This document shows positions 1-8,390 of a DNA stretch of 61,372 bases, piece after piece. Source of the stretch: Candidatus Dietzia intestinigallinarum (GTDB taxonomy: Bacteria > Actinomycetota > Actinomycetes > Mycobacteriales > Mycobacteriaceae); the NCBI GenBank assembly GCA_019119875.1, contig DWWG01000238.1, forward strand, positions 1 to 61,372, written 5' to 3'. Under the pieces are notes generated by a model that did no database searches, was not told the DNA's origin, and was given only the letters and a program-made list of their open reading frames with translations. Each line of letters begins with the position of its first letter. Within the stretch, counting starts at the first letter, position 1. Position numbers and translations under genes: made by a program.

Positions 1-69
1 GAGCCCGGCGGCGGTCGCCATCGCGGTGAGCCCGGCAGCGATCCTGCGCCGGAGGGTGGAATGGGACAT
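1..69 (-). CDS. N-terminus of secreted mycolyltransferase (antigen 85 family), cut by window edge
   Basis: Only 23 codons are visible, starting at the ATG read from 69 on the minus strand. They encode MSHSTLRRRIAAGLTAMATA and a few more residues: a basic n-region followed by a small-residue hydrophobic stretch, which is the start of a Sec signal peptide. AAAGGA lies about 8 nt upstream. The family call is inferred from position only, because the gene directly after aftB in this conserved cluster is normally an fbpA/cmt-type trehalose mycolyltransferase. Another secreted protein is possible. Confidence 0.55.
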   Translation of the reverse strand, partial: MSHSTLRRRIAAGLTAMATAAGL

Positions 70-254
70 TCGTTGGTTCCTTTGTTCGTTCCTGGTGCCC
101 CGGGGGGCATCGGTGACGTCCATCGGACCGACCCCACCAGGGAGGGCCGGAACTGCGACATCGTTACTGTCGCGCATTCTGGGACAGGTGTTACAGGGTG
201 GGGGCCATTTCGTCCCCCTACTGTTACCGTTTCGAGACAACAGCAGGCGCCACC
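70..254 (-). promoter_or_regulatory. Intergenic region with three GTAAC motifs upstream of the secreted mycolyltransferase-type gene
   Basis: This gap separates aftB from the next minus-strand gene. Read on the minus strand, GTAAC occurs three times (plus-strand GTTAC at 163-167, 190-194 and 223-227). GTAAC-type repeats are the core of MtrA response-regulator sites in related genera, as I recall them. That this region is an MtrA-controlled promoter is an inference. I could not choose a -10 hexamer with confidence. Confidence 0.3.
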
Positions 255-2339
255 CTACCGAGTGCCCTGATACTTCTCCACCTCGTCCGGCATCGGCAGC
301 CCACACCTCTGCACCTCGTACGCAGGGATTCTGTTCATCCGGTACTCGGCGAATGAGAATGCATTCACCAGGTTTGACCAGCGGCGTTCCACTGTCAACG
401 GGGCGGAATACGACTCGATGAGCGCCTGTGTCGCAGGACACTGCAGCGCGACTTCGGCCTGATTCACCCAGTTCACATCGATCCAGCGGGGGAAGTTCAC
501 AGGATCTTCCACGACGCCGGTCTCGGCGAGCACCCAGTCGTAGGGGAGGAACTTGTCGTGTCCGATCCGCCCGTCCTCCATGCGGTCGGTGTGAGCGGCC
601 AACGGCGCCGCGAGGCCCACCGTGTCGTAGACCTTCACGTCCAGGGGCAGGTTCATGCTCGTCATGCCCAGGTTGAGGAACACGACCGTCTTGACCGGGT
701 CCTCGGGCAGCTCGAACGGTGCGAGCCCGGGCATGGGCCGGTCGTACGAGACGACGTCCCACCGGTCCTGGAAACCGGGCACCGGCAGGAACACCGCGCC
801 GGTCCGGTTGGAGGCGACGTCGCGCACCAGGGCGCGCATCCGCGGGAAGTCGAGGTAGTCTTCCGCGAGCAGCGGGTGCCGGTGGCCGGTGCGCTGGATG
901 TAGAACTGTCGCTCGTCGACGATCCCGGCCGCCGTGATGGACTCCGGTTCTTCGCGGAAGGGGTCCTGGGCGACCTCGACGGTCACCGCCCAGCCGACGA
1001 CGACGAGCCACGCCGTGGCGACCACCGGGACGGCCACCCGGCGCACGTGCGCATCGTCTCGATCACGGGCCGGTCCGATCGGCAGCGGCACCACCGAGAC
1101 GGGCAACAGGAGCAGGAACAGGGACGGCAGCAGCACGCGGCCGTGCATGAAGTCGCCGCCGACGCGGGTGACATAGAGCAGCATCACCACGGCCACCACG
1201 AGGAACACCACGGTCACCACCGGGGTGGAGCGCACCCGACCCCGCAGACGCCGCAGCCGGCTGACCGCGTCGTCGTCGTCGTCGGTGTCGCCACCCGCGG
1301 CGTCGCCACCGTCGTCACCGCCCTGCTCCGCCTCCGCCCCGCCTGCGGATCGGCCAGCGGTGCGGGAGGAGCGGCTCCGGAGCCGGGGCAGCGGATTCGC
1401 GACGGCCCACAGGCAGACCAGCCCCGCGATCAGCACCGCCCCCAACGGCACCAGGAGCACGTACGGCGCCAGCAGGTCCCACAGGTACTCCAGCCCCCGC
1501 CCCCACTTGGACCCGCCCGCGTCCTTGGCCACCGCGGTCAGCGGATACGGCAGCGCGTAGTACGACATGCGCCAGATCTGGTACACCACGGGCACGGTGC
1601 CGGCGATCGCCACCAACCACGCCAGGTGACGCCACGACTGTGCCGCGACCGCCATGAGCCCCAGGAACGCCACCGCGGCCAGCGCCATCTCCGGGCGCAC
1701 CAGCGGGCCCAGGCCGGCGATGAACGCCAACACCGCCGTCTCCGGCGCCGGCAGACCGAACCGGTACTCGCGGTGCCCGGCGCGCGCCCAGCGCTGCATG
1801 CCGAACCACATCACGCCGATCCAACAGATCACCAGGCCCGTCTCCAGGCCCGAGGTCGCGAAATCCCGTGCCGGGGGCAGCATCACGTACACGAGCACGC
1901 CGAACGGCAACAGGAGCATCGGGGCCCCGGCGGGGGCGCGACGGGTGCCGCGGTACATGACGCGCGTGCCGAGCATCGCGAACACCACGGCCAGCATGCT
2001 CAGGGTGAGCGCTACCCCGAGCACGACGAGCTCCAGCCGGCCGCCGGTCACCTCGTGGGTGCCGTAGATGAGATAGGTCCACAGCGTGGAGGTGTTGGAC
2101 TCCACGCGCTCGCCGGCGTTGAACACAGGGCCGTTGCCGGCGATGAGATTGCGGACGGTGCGCAGGACGATCAGGCCGTCGTCGGCGATCCAGCGACGCT
2201 GCCAGGCGCCAGCGAAGAAGATCGCCACCACCACGACCAGCCCGGTCCAGAAGACCGGCTCCGACCACCGCCGGGTCCGCTCCGGCGCCACCTCGGTCAT
2301 CGTCGCACCGCGGTCAGAGGGACGGGACGACGTAGACAC
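255..2339 (-). CDS. aftB: Terminal beta-(1->2)-arabinofuranosyltransferase AftB
   Basis: Integral-membrane GT-C enzyme that adds the terminal beta-1,2 arabinose to arabinogalactan from decaprenylphosphoryl-arabinose, on the outer face of the membrane. The N-terminal block WQRRWIADDGLIVLRTVRN (about residues 47-64) with the following AGNGPVFNAGERVE is a near-exact AftB signature, and the acidic pair DD sits in the loop typical of GT-C catalysis. Multiple TM helices are followed by a soluble C-terminal domain from about residue 450. At 694 aa it is longer than the M. tuberculosis protein (about 627 aa). Part of the excess is an Asp/Gly/Arg-rich insert at residues 319-370. The frame opens at a GTG at 2339, overlapping ubiA by 26 nt; an ATG at 2300 (residue 14), 13 nt past the ubiA stop, is an equally plausible start. 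Confidence 0.95.
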   Translation of the reverse strand: MSTSSRPSDRGATMTEVAPERTRRWSEPVFWTGLVVVVAIFFAGAWQRRWIADDGLIVLRTVRNLIAGNGPVFNAGERVESNTSTLWTYLIYGTHEVTGGRLELVVLGVALTLSMLAVVFAMLGTRVMYRGTRRAPAGAPMLLLPFGVLVYVMLPPARDFATSGLETGLVICWIGVMWFGMQRWARAGHREYRFGLPAPETAVLAFIAGLGPLVRPEMALAAVAFLGLMAVAAQSWRHLAWLVAIAGTVPVVYQIWRMSYYALPYPLTAVAKDAGGSKWGRGLEYLWDLLAPYVLLVPLGAVLIAGLVCLWAVANPLPRLRSRSSRTAGRSAGGAEAEQGGDDGGDAAGGDTDDDDDAVSRLRRLRGRVRSTPVVTVVFLVVAVVMLLYVTRVGGDFMHGRVLLPSLFLLLLPVSVVPLPIGPARDRDDAHVRRVAVPVVATAWLVVVGWAVTVEVAQDPFREEPESITAAGIVDERQFYIQRTGHRHPLLAEDYLDFPRMRALVRDVASNRTGAVFLPVPGFQDRWDVVSYDRPMPGLAPFELPEDPVKTVVFLNLGMTSMNLPLDVKVYDTVGLAAPLAAHTDRMEDGRIGHDKFLPYDWVLAETGVVEDPVNFPRWIDVNWVNQAEVALQCPATQALIESYSAPLTVERRWSNLVNAFSFAEYRMNRIPAYEVQRCGLPMPDEVEKYQGTR

Positions 2340-3348
2340 CGATCACCACGGTCAGGACCCACAGCGCGGCCAGGACCTGCAGGACACGGTCACCGAGGGC
2401 GATGTCCTCGGGCTCGCCGGCCTGGGCGGCGTCGACGTCCACGGCGTACCGCAGCACGGCGATGGTGAACGGGACGATCGAGATCTGCAGCCAGACGGAC
2501 GCGCCCGCCACCTGCTCGGGATCCGAGCTGCGGTCGTACGCCCACAGCGCGTAGCAGAGCACGAGCACCGTGGCGGACAGGGTCCACACGAAACGCAGAT
2601 AGGTGGGCGTGTAGCTCTCCAGCGCCTTGCGGATCTTGGCGCCGGTCTTCAGGTGCAGGCTCAGCTCGGCGTACCGCTTACCGGCCGCCATGAACAGCGA
2701 GCCGAACGCCATGACCAGCAGGAACCACTGCGAGATCGCGACCTCGGCCGCCGCGCCACCGGCCACGGCGCGCAGCAGGAAGCCGGAGGAGACGAACGCG
2801 ATGTCGAGCACCGGCTGATGCTTCAGCCCGAAGCAGTACATCAGCTGCAGCACGATGTACACGGCCACGACGATCGCCAGCGCCGGGTGCGCGAACAGCA
2901 CGGAGATGACGATCGCGGCGACGATCAGCACCACCGCCATGGCGTAGGCGAGCCCGACCGGCAGCACGCCGGCCGCGATGGGCCGGAACCGCTTGGTCGG
3001 GTGGGCCCGGTCCGCCTCGACGTCCATGGCGTCGTTGATGAGGTACACGCTCGAGGCCGCCATACAGAAGGCAACGAACGCGATGAACACCGAGAACAGG
3101 ACCGATCCGTCGGTCAGGGTCTGCGAGCCGGCCGCCGCGGGCGCCGCGATCACCAGGACGTTCTTGACCCACTGGCGCGGGCGGAGGGCCTTGATCATGC
3201 CGTCGAGGAGATTCCTGGGCGGGGCGCCCTTCGAGTCCTCGGCGGCCTCGGCGATGTCGTCGATCTCGTTGGCCGTGTGCGGCTCGGAGCCGAGGAGGTG
3301 ATGGTCGCCCCCGCCCCGGGTGGCCTGCGCTCCGGTCTGATCGGTCAT
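2314..3348 (-). CDS. ubiA: Decaprenyl-phosphate phosphoribosyltransferase (DPPR synthase, UbiA family)
   Basis: Transfers 5-phosphoribose from PRPP to decaprenyl phosphate, the first committed step to the arabinose donor DPA. A 50-residue polar N-terminus precedes LRPRQWVKNVLVIAAP (residues 55-70). The first Asp-rich UbiA motif is N105-D106 to D109 and D113, followed by HPTKRFRPIA, which is specific to this subfamily. A second acidic segment, VDVDAAQ, lies near the C-terminus. About nine TM helices are apparent. The ATG at 3348 has a GAGGAG Shine-Dalgarno and overlaps the stop of the PAP2 gene as ATGA, so the genes are translationally coupled. Confidence 0.95.
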   Translation of the reverse strand: MTDQTGAQATRGGGDHHLLGSEPHTANEIDDIAEAAEDSKGAPPRNLLDGMIKALRPRQWVKNVLVIAAPAAAGSQTLTDGSVLFSVFIAFVAFCMAASSVYLINDAMDVEADRAHPTKRFRPIAAGVLPVGLAYAMAVVLIVAAIVISVLFAHPALAIVVAVYIVLQLMYCFGLKHQPVLDIAFVSSGFLLRAVAGGAAAEVAISQWFLLVMAFGSLFMAAGKRYAELSLHLKTGAKIRKALESYTPTYLRFVWTLSATVLVLCYALWAYDRSSDPEQVAGASVWLQISIVPFTIAVLRYAVDVDAAQAGEPEDIALGDRVLQVLAALWVLTVVIGVYVVPSL

Positions 3349-4025
3349 CGCTTCTCCTCAGGGTTCTCGGCGGCTCCCGGCCCCGTGGCGGCGTCGCGCA
3401 GGGACTCGGGCAGGACTCGCTGCACGAGTTCGGTGGGCCAGGCGGCACGGGTGAACGCCGCGCAGCCCGTGCCGACCGCCACACCGGCGAGCACATCCGA
3501 AGGGTAGTGGACTCCCAGCACGAGTCTTGACGCCGACATCAGCGGGACGAGGGCCGGCGCGATCGGCACCCCGCTGACCGCGCCCGCGAGCAGCGCGAAC
3601 GCAGTGGTCGAGGTGGCGTGGGAGGACGGGAAGCTGAGTGTGGAGGGGGTCCCCACGCCCACGGTCACACTCGGGTGGGCGGGGCGGCGGCGCCGGACGA
3701 CGCGCTTGACCGCCACGGAGGTGGCGTGCGCCCCGAACGTCCCGACGCCGACCATCGCCCACCGGCCGCGGCGTGCGGGGTCGAGCACCATGCCGGCACC
3801 GGCGACGGCCATCCAGCCCAGGGCGTGCTCGCCGACGTGCGAGAGCAACACGGCGGCCTCGCGCGATCCGGGCACCCGCAGGAGGCGTCGCTGGACGGCC
3901 GAGAGCAGGCGGACCTCGCCGGTGGGGACGGGGATCTCCACTGACGGCGCCGCGGCCTCCCGTTCGGACTGTTCGGACGGCGCGGAGGCGCCGGCCGGGG
4001 TGGCGGGGTCAGGCGTCGAAGACAC
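3345..4025 (-). CDS. PAP2-family phosphatase (candidate decaprenylphosphoryl-5-phosphoribose phosphatase, Rv3807c type)
   Basis: Proposed to remove the 5-phosphate from decaprenylphosphoryl-phosphoribose between the UbiA and DprE steps. The three PAP2 motifs are visible: KRVVRRRRP, FPSSHATST and GVHYPSDVLAG, which carry the phosphate-binding Lys/Arg and the two catalytic His. The protein is 226 aa with an approximately 60-residue soluble N-terminus and several TM helices. The GTG start at 4025 lies inside the end of glfT2 (17-nt overlap) behind an AGGAGG site, and the stop overlaps the ubiA start. The biochemical assignment of this family member in mycobacteria is still partly genetic, so the exact substrate is less certain than the fold. 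Confidence 0.88.
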   Translation of the reverse strand: MSSTPDPATPAGASAPSEQSEREAAAPSVEIPVPTGEVRLLSAVQRRLLRVPGSREAAVLLSHVGEHALGWMAVAGAGMVLDPARRGRWAMVGVGTFGAHATSVAVKRVVRRRRPAHPSVTVGVGTPSTLSFPSSHATSTTAFALLAGAVSGVPIAPALVPLMSASRLVLGVHYPSDVLAGVAVGTGCAAFTRAAWPTELVQRVLPESLRDAATGPGAAENPEEKR

Positions 4026-6009
4026 GGCTCCAGGCCTCCTTGCTCACGAGTCCGGTGTGGGCATCACGGTAGCGGCGCCGCATCTCCGGGAACCGGCGGT
4101 ACAGCTCACGGTGCGCGGCGACCGACTCCCGCAGCAGTGTGGCGGCCTTGTCGCGGTCGCGTTTGCGGTAGACCACCCCGCGTCCGTCGGCGGTGGTGAC
4201 GGTGGCGCCGTCGACGCGGCTGAGCGAGTACCAGCGCGCCTCGACGGGCGGGAAATTGGCCTGGGGCACCTCGTGGTGCGCCTTGTCGTCGCGGGACAGG
4301 GAGTGGGCGAGCCCCCTGGCCAGGGCGACGGCCTTGCGCACCTTGCCCCTGGGTTCGGTGTGGATGCCGGCGGGCCCGCCCGACGGGGCGGGCAGGTCGA
4401 CGGCGGATCCGACGACGACGGCGTCCGGGAACTCGGCGCGCATCGACCGGACCTTGGGCAGCGCCGTGGGCAGCAGTTCGTACAGTGCCTCGGGTCCGCG
4501 CAGGAAGTCGCGGATCGCCTCGATCTGGATGGCCACGGTCGAGTACTCGAGGCAGAGCAGGTGCTTGACCAGCGCCTTGAGGCTGGACTGCATGATCCCC
4601 TTGTGGTCCCCGTCGTGGTAGAGCGAGGCCACCACGAGCCGGTTGCGCAGGTGGAAGTACGCCTGCCAGTCGATCGCGTCGTCCTTGTCCGACCAGGCCA
4701 TGTGCCAGATCGCCACGCCGGGCATGGTGACGGTGGGGTGTCCGGCCCGGCGGGCGCGCAGCCCGTACTCGGCGTCGTCCCATTTGATGAACAGGGGCAG
4801 CGGCTGGCCGATCTTCTCCGCGACCACCCGCGGGATGAGGCACATCCACCAGCCGTTGTAGTCCACGTCGATCCGGCGGTGCAGCGGCTTGGGGTTGTCC
4901 CGGTCCGTGAGCGGGTACGTGGAGAAGTCGTAGTCGTAGTCCGCGTGCGGGGCGGCGGTCCACATGAAGTCGTGGGTTCCCACCACCTCGCCCATCGTGT
5001 GCAGGTGGCTGCGTTCCTGCAGGTTGAGCATCTGGCCGCCGACGAGCATCGGCACGGTGGCCATCCGGCCGAACGCGAGGGCCCGCAGGATCGAGTCGGG
5101 CTCGATCTCGATGTCGTCGTCCATGTAGAGGATGTACGGCGAATCGGTCAGGCGCCGGGCCTCGTACATGATGCGGCTGTATCCGCCGGAGCCGCCGAGA
5201 TTGGGCTGGTCGAAGATGTGCAGCCGGTCTCCCAGCGCCGCGGCGGCCTCGGCGAAGCCCGGTTCGTCCCGGACCTTCCTGTCCCCCTGGTCGGGCATGA
5301 GCACCGCGTCGATCACCTCGTCGACCTGCGGGTCGGAGGTGAGCGCACGCAGCGCGGCCACGGCGTCGCCCGGCCGGTTGAAGGTGGGGATGCCGATCGT
5401 CACGCGGCGATCGTTGGGTACCTGCACCGACGGGTCGGGGCGGCCGTCGGGTCCGGCGTCGGGCCGCGTGGCGGGTGCGGCGACGGGCGCGTACCAGCCC
5501 CCGGCCAGCAGGTCGACGTCGGTGTCCGAGGTGAGGTCGAACCAGATCCAGCCGCCGTCCTCGAACGGGCCGAGGTCGCAGACGAACTCGACGGTGGTGA
5601 CCCGGTCGGATTCGCCCGGGCTGCCCACCACGTCGCCGGTGACCGCGATGCGGGAGCCGTCGATCTTGGACCGGTAGAGGTCCACCCGGCCGGCTCCGCG
5701 GACGGTCAGCCGCAGGACCACCGCGTCCAGCACGGTCCAGCGGCGCCAGTACGCGGCGGCGAAGGCGTTGAAGTAGGTGGCGAACGAGACCTCGCTGTCC
5801 GCGCCGATGCTCAGAGTGGTGCGACTGGACGCATGAGCGCGACGGACGTTGGTCGCCGACTCCTCGAGATAGAGCGAGCGGACGTCCAGGGGTTCGCCGG
5901 CCCGCGGCAGGATGATGCGCTGGAGGCATTCCAGGCCACGGGGATCCTCGAGTTCCGCGACCGACTGCTCGATCGTCCGGTCAGCCTCGTGGTGGCCATG
6001 GTGTTCCAT
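4009..6009 (-). CDS. glfT2: Galactofuranosyltransferase GlfT2
   Basis: Cytoplasmic-face polymerase that builds the galactan chain from UDP-galactofuranose with alternating beta-1,5 and beta-1,6 links. The N-terminal beta-sandwich begins at RIILPRAGEPLDVRSLYLEE; the GT-A domain starts at VTIGIPTFNRP. The metal-binding DDD is at about residues 297-299 and the catalytic WDDAE at about 410-414, followed by WHMAWSDKDDAIDWQAYFH, which is diagnostic. Numbering uses the ATG at 6009 (666 aa), chosen because GGGGA lies 9 nt upstream and it leaves about 25 extra residues before the conserved start. An ATG at 6075 in frame is possible but would add sequence lacking family support. A putative -10 TACGAT (minus strand, 6105-6100) would give a leader of about 85 nt. 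Confidence 0.95.
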   Translation of the reverse strand: MEHHGHHEADRTIEQSVAELEDPRGLECLQRIILPRAGEPLDVRSLYLEESATNVRRAHASSRTTLSIGADSEVSFATYFNAFAAAYWRRWTVLDAVVLRLTVRGAGRVDLYRSKIDGSRIAVTGDVVGSPGESDRVTTVEFVCDLGPFEDGGWIWFDLTSDTDVDLLAGGWYAPVAAPATRPDAGPDGRPDPSVQVPNDRRVTIGIPTFNRPGDAVAALRALTSDPQVDEVIDAVLMPDQGDRKVRDEPGFAEAAAALGDRLHIFDQPNLGGSGGYSRIMYEARRLTDSPYILYMDDDIEIEPDSILRALAFGRMATVPMLVGGQMLNLQERSHLHTMGEVVGTHDFMWTAAPHADYDYDFSTYPLTDRDNPKPLHRRIDVDYNGWWMCLIPRVVAEKIGQPLPLFIKWDDAEYGLRARRAGHPTVTMPGVAIWHMAWSDKDDAIDWQAYFHLRNRLVVASLYHDGDHKGIMQSSLKALVKHLLCLEYSTVAIQIEAIRDFLRGPEALYELLPTALPKVRSMRAEFPDAVVVGSAVDLPAPSGGPAGIHTEPRGKVRKAVALARGLAHSLSRDDKAHHEVPQANFPPVEARWYSLSRVDGATVTTADGRGVVYRKRDRDKAATLLRESVAAHRELYRRFPEMRRRYRDAHTGLVSKEAWSRVFDA

Positions 6010-6063
6010 GTACGCGTGTCCCCATCCCGACGGCCGGGGCCGCCCTTGTCCACCTTGCATAGC

Positions 6064-6091
6064 CCACGGCCCCACCGGTGTGGGGCGAAAG
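6064..6091 (-). promoter_or_regulatory. Hairpin in the glfT2 leader region
   Basis: GCCCCAC (6070-6076) and GTGGGGC (6080-6086) form a 7-bp stem with a CGG loop, lying between the GTPase gene stop (6191) and the glfT2 start (6009). It could be a terminator of the upstream minus-strand gene or part of the glfT2 5' leader. It has no T-tract, so its role is undecided. Confidence 0.35.
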
Positions 6092-6190
6092 CCGGATCGA
6101 TCGTACCCGGCGGGCGCGATCCACCCCCTTCACCACGCGTCCACGGGGCTACGATTTCACCCGTCGCGTCGGCCACGCACGAGAGTGCTA

Positions 6191-8218
6191 CTAATCAAGT
6201 ACCAGGTTGTGGCTCGCATGGACCTCCTCGAGGATGCGCTCAACGGCATTCACCAACTCCGTGGCCTCGGAGGACATATCGGCTGTCGGAATCGGAGCGC
6301 CGCGCTTGATGACGTCTTCGGCGAGGATGTCAGCGCGCCGAGCCGCCGAACCCTTTCCCGTCTGGGCCCACCCCAAGTCCCAGGCATCCATCCGGTCGAG
6401 AATGATCTGCTTCTCCGCGAGCGCAACGACCTTCTCCGTCAACGCCACTGCGATCGTGTCGATGACCTCGCTCCGCTCCTCCTCGGATACCGACTGCCCC
6501 TGCCAGCGCACCGGGTTCTGCAACATCCCATACAGGACACTCTGCAGCGCACGACGGAAATCACCGACAGGCTTGAGGTCGCGGTACTCGAAATCGGTTC
6601 GGCCGACTATCCGTCGGTTGAGCGCCTTGACCCTCGCCCAATGCTCGCCCCGGAGGTCGACCCCGGGCCTCGGCTTCTCCACTCCCAACCTGATGAGCCA
6701 TTCCTCTTGAAACCGAGCCGTCGCCTTCTCTACAGCGATGACCACCCCTTTGCGAGCCACGACGATCTCAGCATCTCCGTGATCACGTACCGGGTCTTCC
6801 CCCTCCAATTCGCCCTGAAGTCGCAGGAACTCGGCAGCGCCCTTACGCCCGAAGGTGTCCTTGGAGTTGAGGATCCGATCGAGCCGCCCCGCGAAGTAGA
6901 CGGATGTGCTCAGACGGCGGCGCAGGGCACGCGCCGCAGCGGCCCCCGCGGCGGACTCGATGCTGGAGAGAGCGTTATCCACCGACTCGCGCACATGCCC
7001 GGTCCGCGTGGAATAAGTGGTGAGGTTCGGCCCCTTCACGCCGTCGAGGTGGGTGAACAAGAGATGCAGCTTGCCGACGCTCCCGGATTCCACTATCTGA
7101 GTCAACGCCGCGAGCGGACCGGCCTGCATCGGTTGTTGTGCGTTGTCCACCACCAGCACCGAATCGCTGTGGCTCACCTTCCTCACAAGCGAAGACGAGA
7201 GCGAGGAGATGGACGAGGGTGTATGTCCCAATCCTTCGCTGTCCACGATCACCAGGCGAAGGGGTCGGTCGGACCACGTCGGGACGAACGGGCCGCTCAC
7301 GCGGATCCCGTTGACCACCGGGGTGACCAGACGACCGAACCCGGTCGCAGAGTTACCGTAGAACGTGGACAGTTCCGCCAGGAACCGAACCCGGTCGGTG
7401 GACGTCTGGGTCCATATCAGTGGCCAGCCCTCTTCGTCCCACGTCAGGTCACCGAAAGACAGCGCCGAGAAGCGGCTAGTCACCTCACGCACGAGCATCG
7501 CGATGATCTCTTCAGTGATCGCCGACTCTGCGACGGCGTCCTGGAGTGCCTCGTAGAGGGCGTCCTCGTTCTCTTGGTCGGTCTCCGCGGGAGAGAGTCT
7601 GAGCAATATCGACCGGACCAACGTTCGAACCTTGGCCGCAGCCCGCTCGACGACCTCGCGCGACCCCGCGACGTCGACGTCCACGAGGCCAGCCCCTTCG
7701 GCGAGCGATGCCTCCATGGTTTCGTCGCCCGTGATGCCCACGGAACTGGCCAGTTCGTCCTCAATGATGTCGTCGTCGATCAGGTCGTCGATGATGTCGT
7801 CGTCGTCATCAACAACCGGTCTGCCGAGAAGGTAACTGAGACGGAACCGTTGTCCCTCATGGTCGAGGAGCTTCAGGTACACCGCATTGTCATCGGCACC
7901 CTCGTACACCGCCTGGGCGGCAGCGACCACGTTGTCGAGCAGATGGTCCTCGACCTCCACGCGGGGCATGAAGGTGACAGCCGCCCGAAAGAACGGCTCG
8001 TCGCGCGGAACGATCTCCGTGTCGGCGACAGTCGTCTTGGCAGTGGATGTGGACGGGAATCGCTCGGTGCGCGGGTTGGTTCCCAGCAGCTGCCTGACCA
8101 CAGTCGTCTTGCCCGCGCCGGTGGTCCCCAGCATGAGCACCCGCCGATATCCCTCCTCCCGCGTCGGTAGGGGGAGGACCGAGTCCCGCAATTCCTCGAA
8201 GGTCAGCATATTCACCAT
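6191..8218 (-). CDS. Large P-loop GTPase-like protein of unknown family
   Basis: I do not recognise a named family. A Walker A/G1 loop GTTGAGKTT is at residues 31-39, followed by STSTAKTTVADTEIV (56-70), which may hold the G2 threonine. A G3-like DSEG is at 326-329 and a G4-like FTHLDG at 388-393, so G1 and G3 are about 290 residues apart instead of the usual 40-60. The intervening insert contains a very acidic run, DDDDDIIDDLIDDDIIEDE (137-155), and helical segments; the C-terminal 200 residues are predicted helical and charged. There is no TM helix or signal peptide, so it is probably cytosolic or peripheral. GC is visibly lower than in neighbours, suggesting later acquisition. It sits alone between its own promoter region and glfT2. 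Starts at 8218 or 8209 are both possible. Dynamin-like, AIG1-like or defence GTPase roles are guesses only. Confidence 0.6.
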   Translation of the reverse strand: MVNMLTFEELRDSVLPLPTREEGYRRVLMLGTTGAGKTTVVRQLLGTNPRTERFPSTSTAKTTVADTEIVPRDEPFFRAAVTFMPRVEVEDHLLDNVVAAAQAVYEGADDNAVYLKLLDHEGQRFRLSYLLGRPVVDDDDDIIDDLIDDDIIEDELASSVGITGDETMEASLAEGAGLVDVDVAGSREVVERAAAKVRTLVRSILLRLSPAETDQENEDALYEALQDAVAESAITEEIIAMLVREVTSRFSALSFGDLTWDEEGWPLIWTQTSTDRVRFLAELSTFYGNSATGFGRLVTPVVNGIRVSGPFVPTWSDRPLRLVIVDSEGLGHTPSSISSLSSSLVRKVSHSDSVLVVDNAQQPMQAGPLAALTQIVESGSVGKLHLLFTHLDGVKGPNLTTYSTRTGHVRESVDNALSSIESAAGAAAARALRRRLSTSVYFAGRLDRILNSKDTFGRKGAAEFLRLQGELEGEDPVRDHGDAEIVVARKGVVIAVEKATARFQEEWLIRLGVEKPRPGVDLRGEHWARVKALNRRIVGRTDFEYRDLKPVGDFRRALQSVLYGMLQNPVRWQGQSVSEEERSEVIDTIAVALTEKVVALAEKQIILDRMDAWDLGWAQTGKGSAARRADILAEDVIKRGAPIPTADMSSEATELVNAVERILEEVHASHNLVLD

Positions 8219-8390
8219 TCATCTGGCCGATTATTTTTGGCAGCTGCCGGTACAAGTTCTCTTATATACCATGTGACGACACATACACATCGCGATGCAT
8301 CCGACGCGAACAGCCGTCTTATCTGGCATTTCGCGCATTCCCTCCGGACCGGGGGCACACCGGTGCGCCCGTACCGTCTAAGTTCATCTC
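8219..8390. promoter_or_regulatory. AT-rich divergent promoter region with several dyads
   Basis: This is the most AT-rich stretch nearby. It separates the minus-strand GTPase gene from the plus-strand cyclophilin gene. Perfect palindromes GGCAGCTGCC (8239-8248) and CATCGCGATG (8288-8297) flank a dyad TGTG-ACGA-CACA (8272-8283). A minus-strand TATATAAG lies at about 8261-8268 and could be the GTPase -10 region. On the plus strand, TAAGTT (8379-8384) lies 6 nt before the cyclophilin ATG with no Shine-Dalgarno, as for a leaderless transcript. Confidence 0.5.

Noticed and set aside
558..2468. Long plus-strand open frame opposite aftB
   Set aside because: It is His/Arg/Gln-rich with no family features and is antisense to a clearly conserved membrane enzyme; a GC-bias shadow.
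3604..6309. 901-codon plus-strand open frame opposite PAP2 and glfT2
   Set aside because: The sense strand encodes GlfT2 with all catalytic motifs; the opposite frame has only low-complexity sequence.
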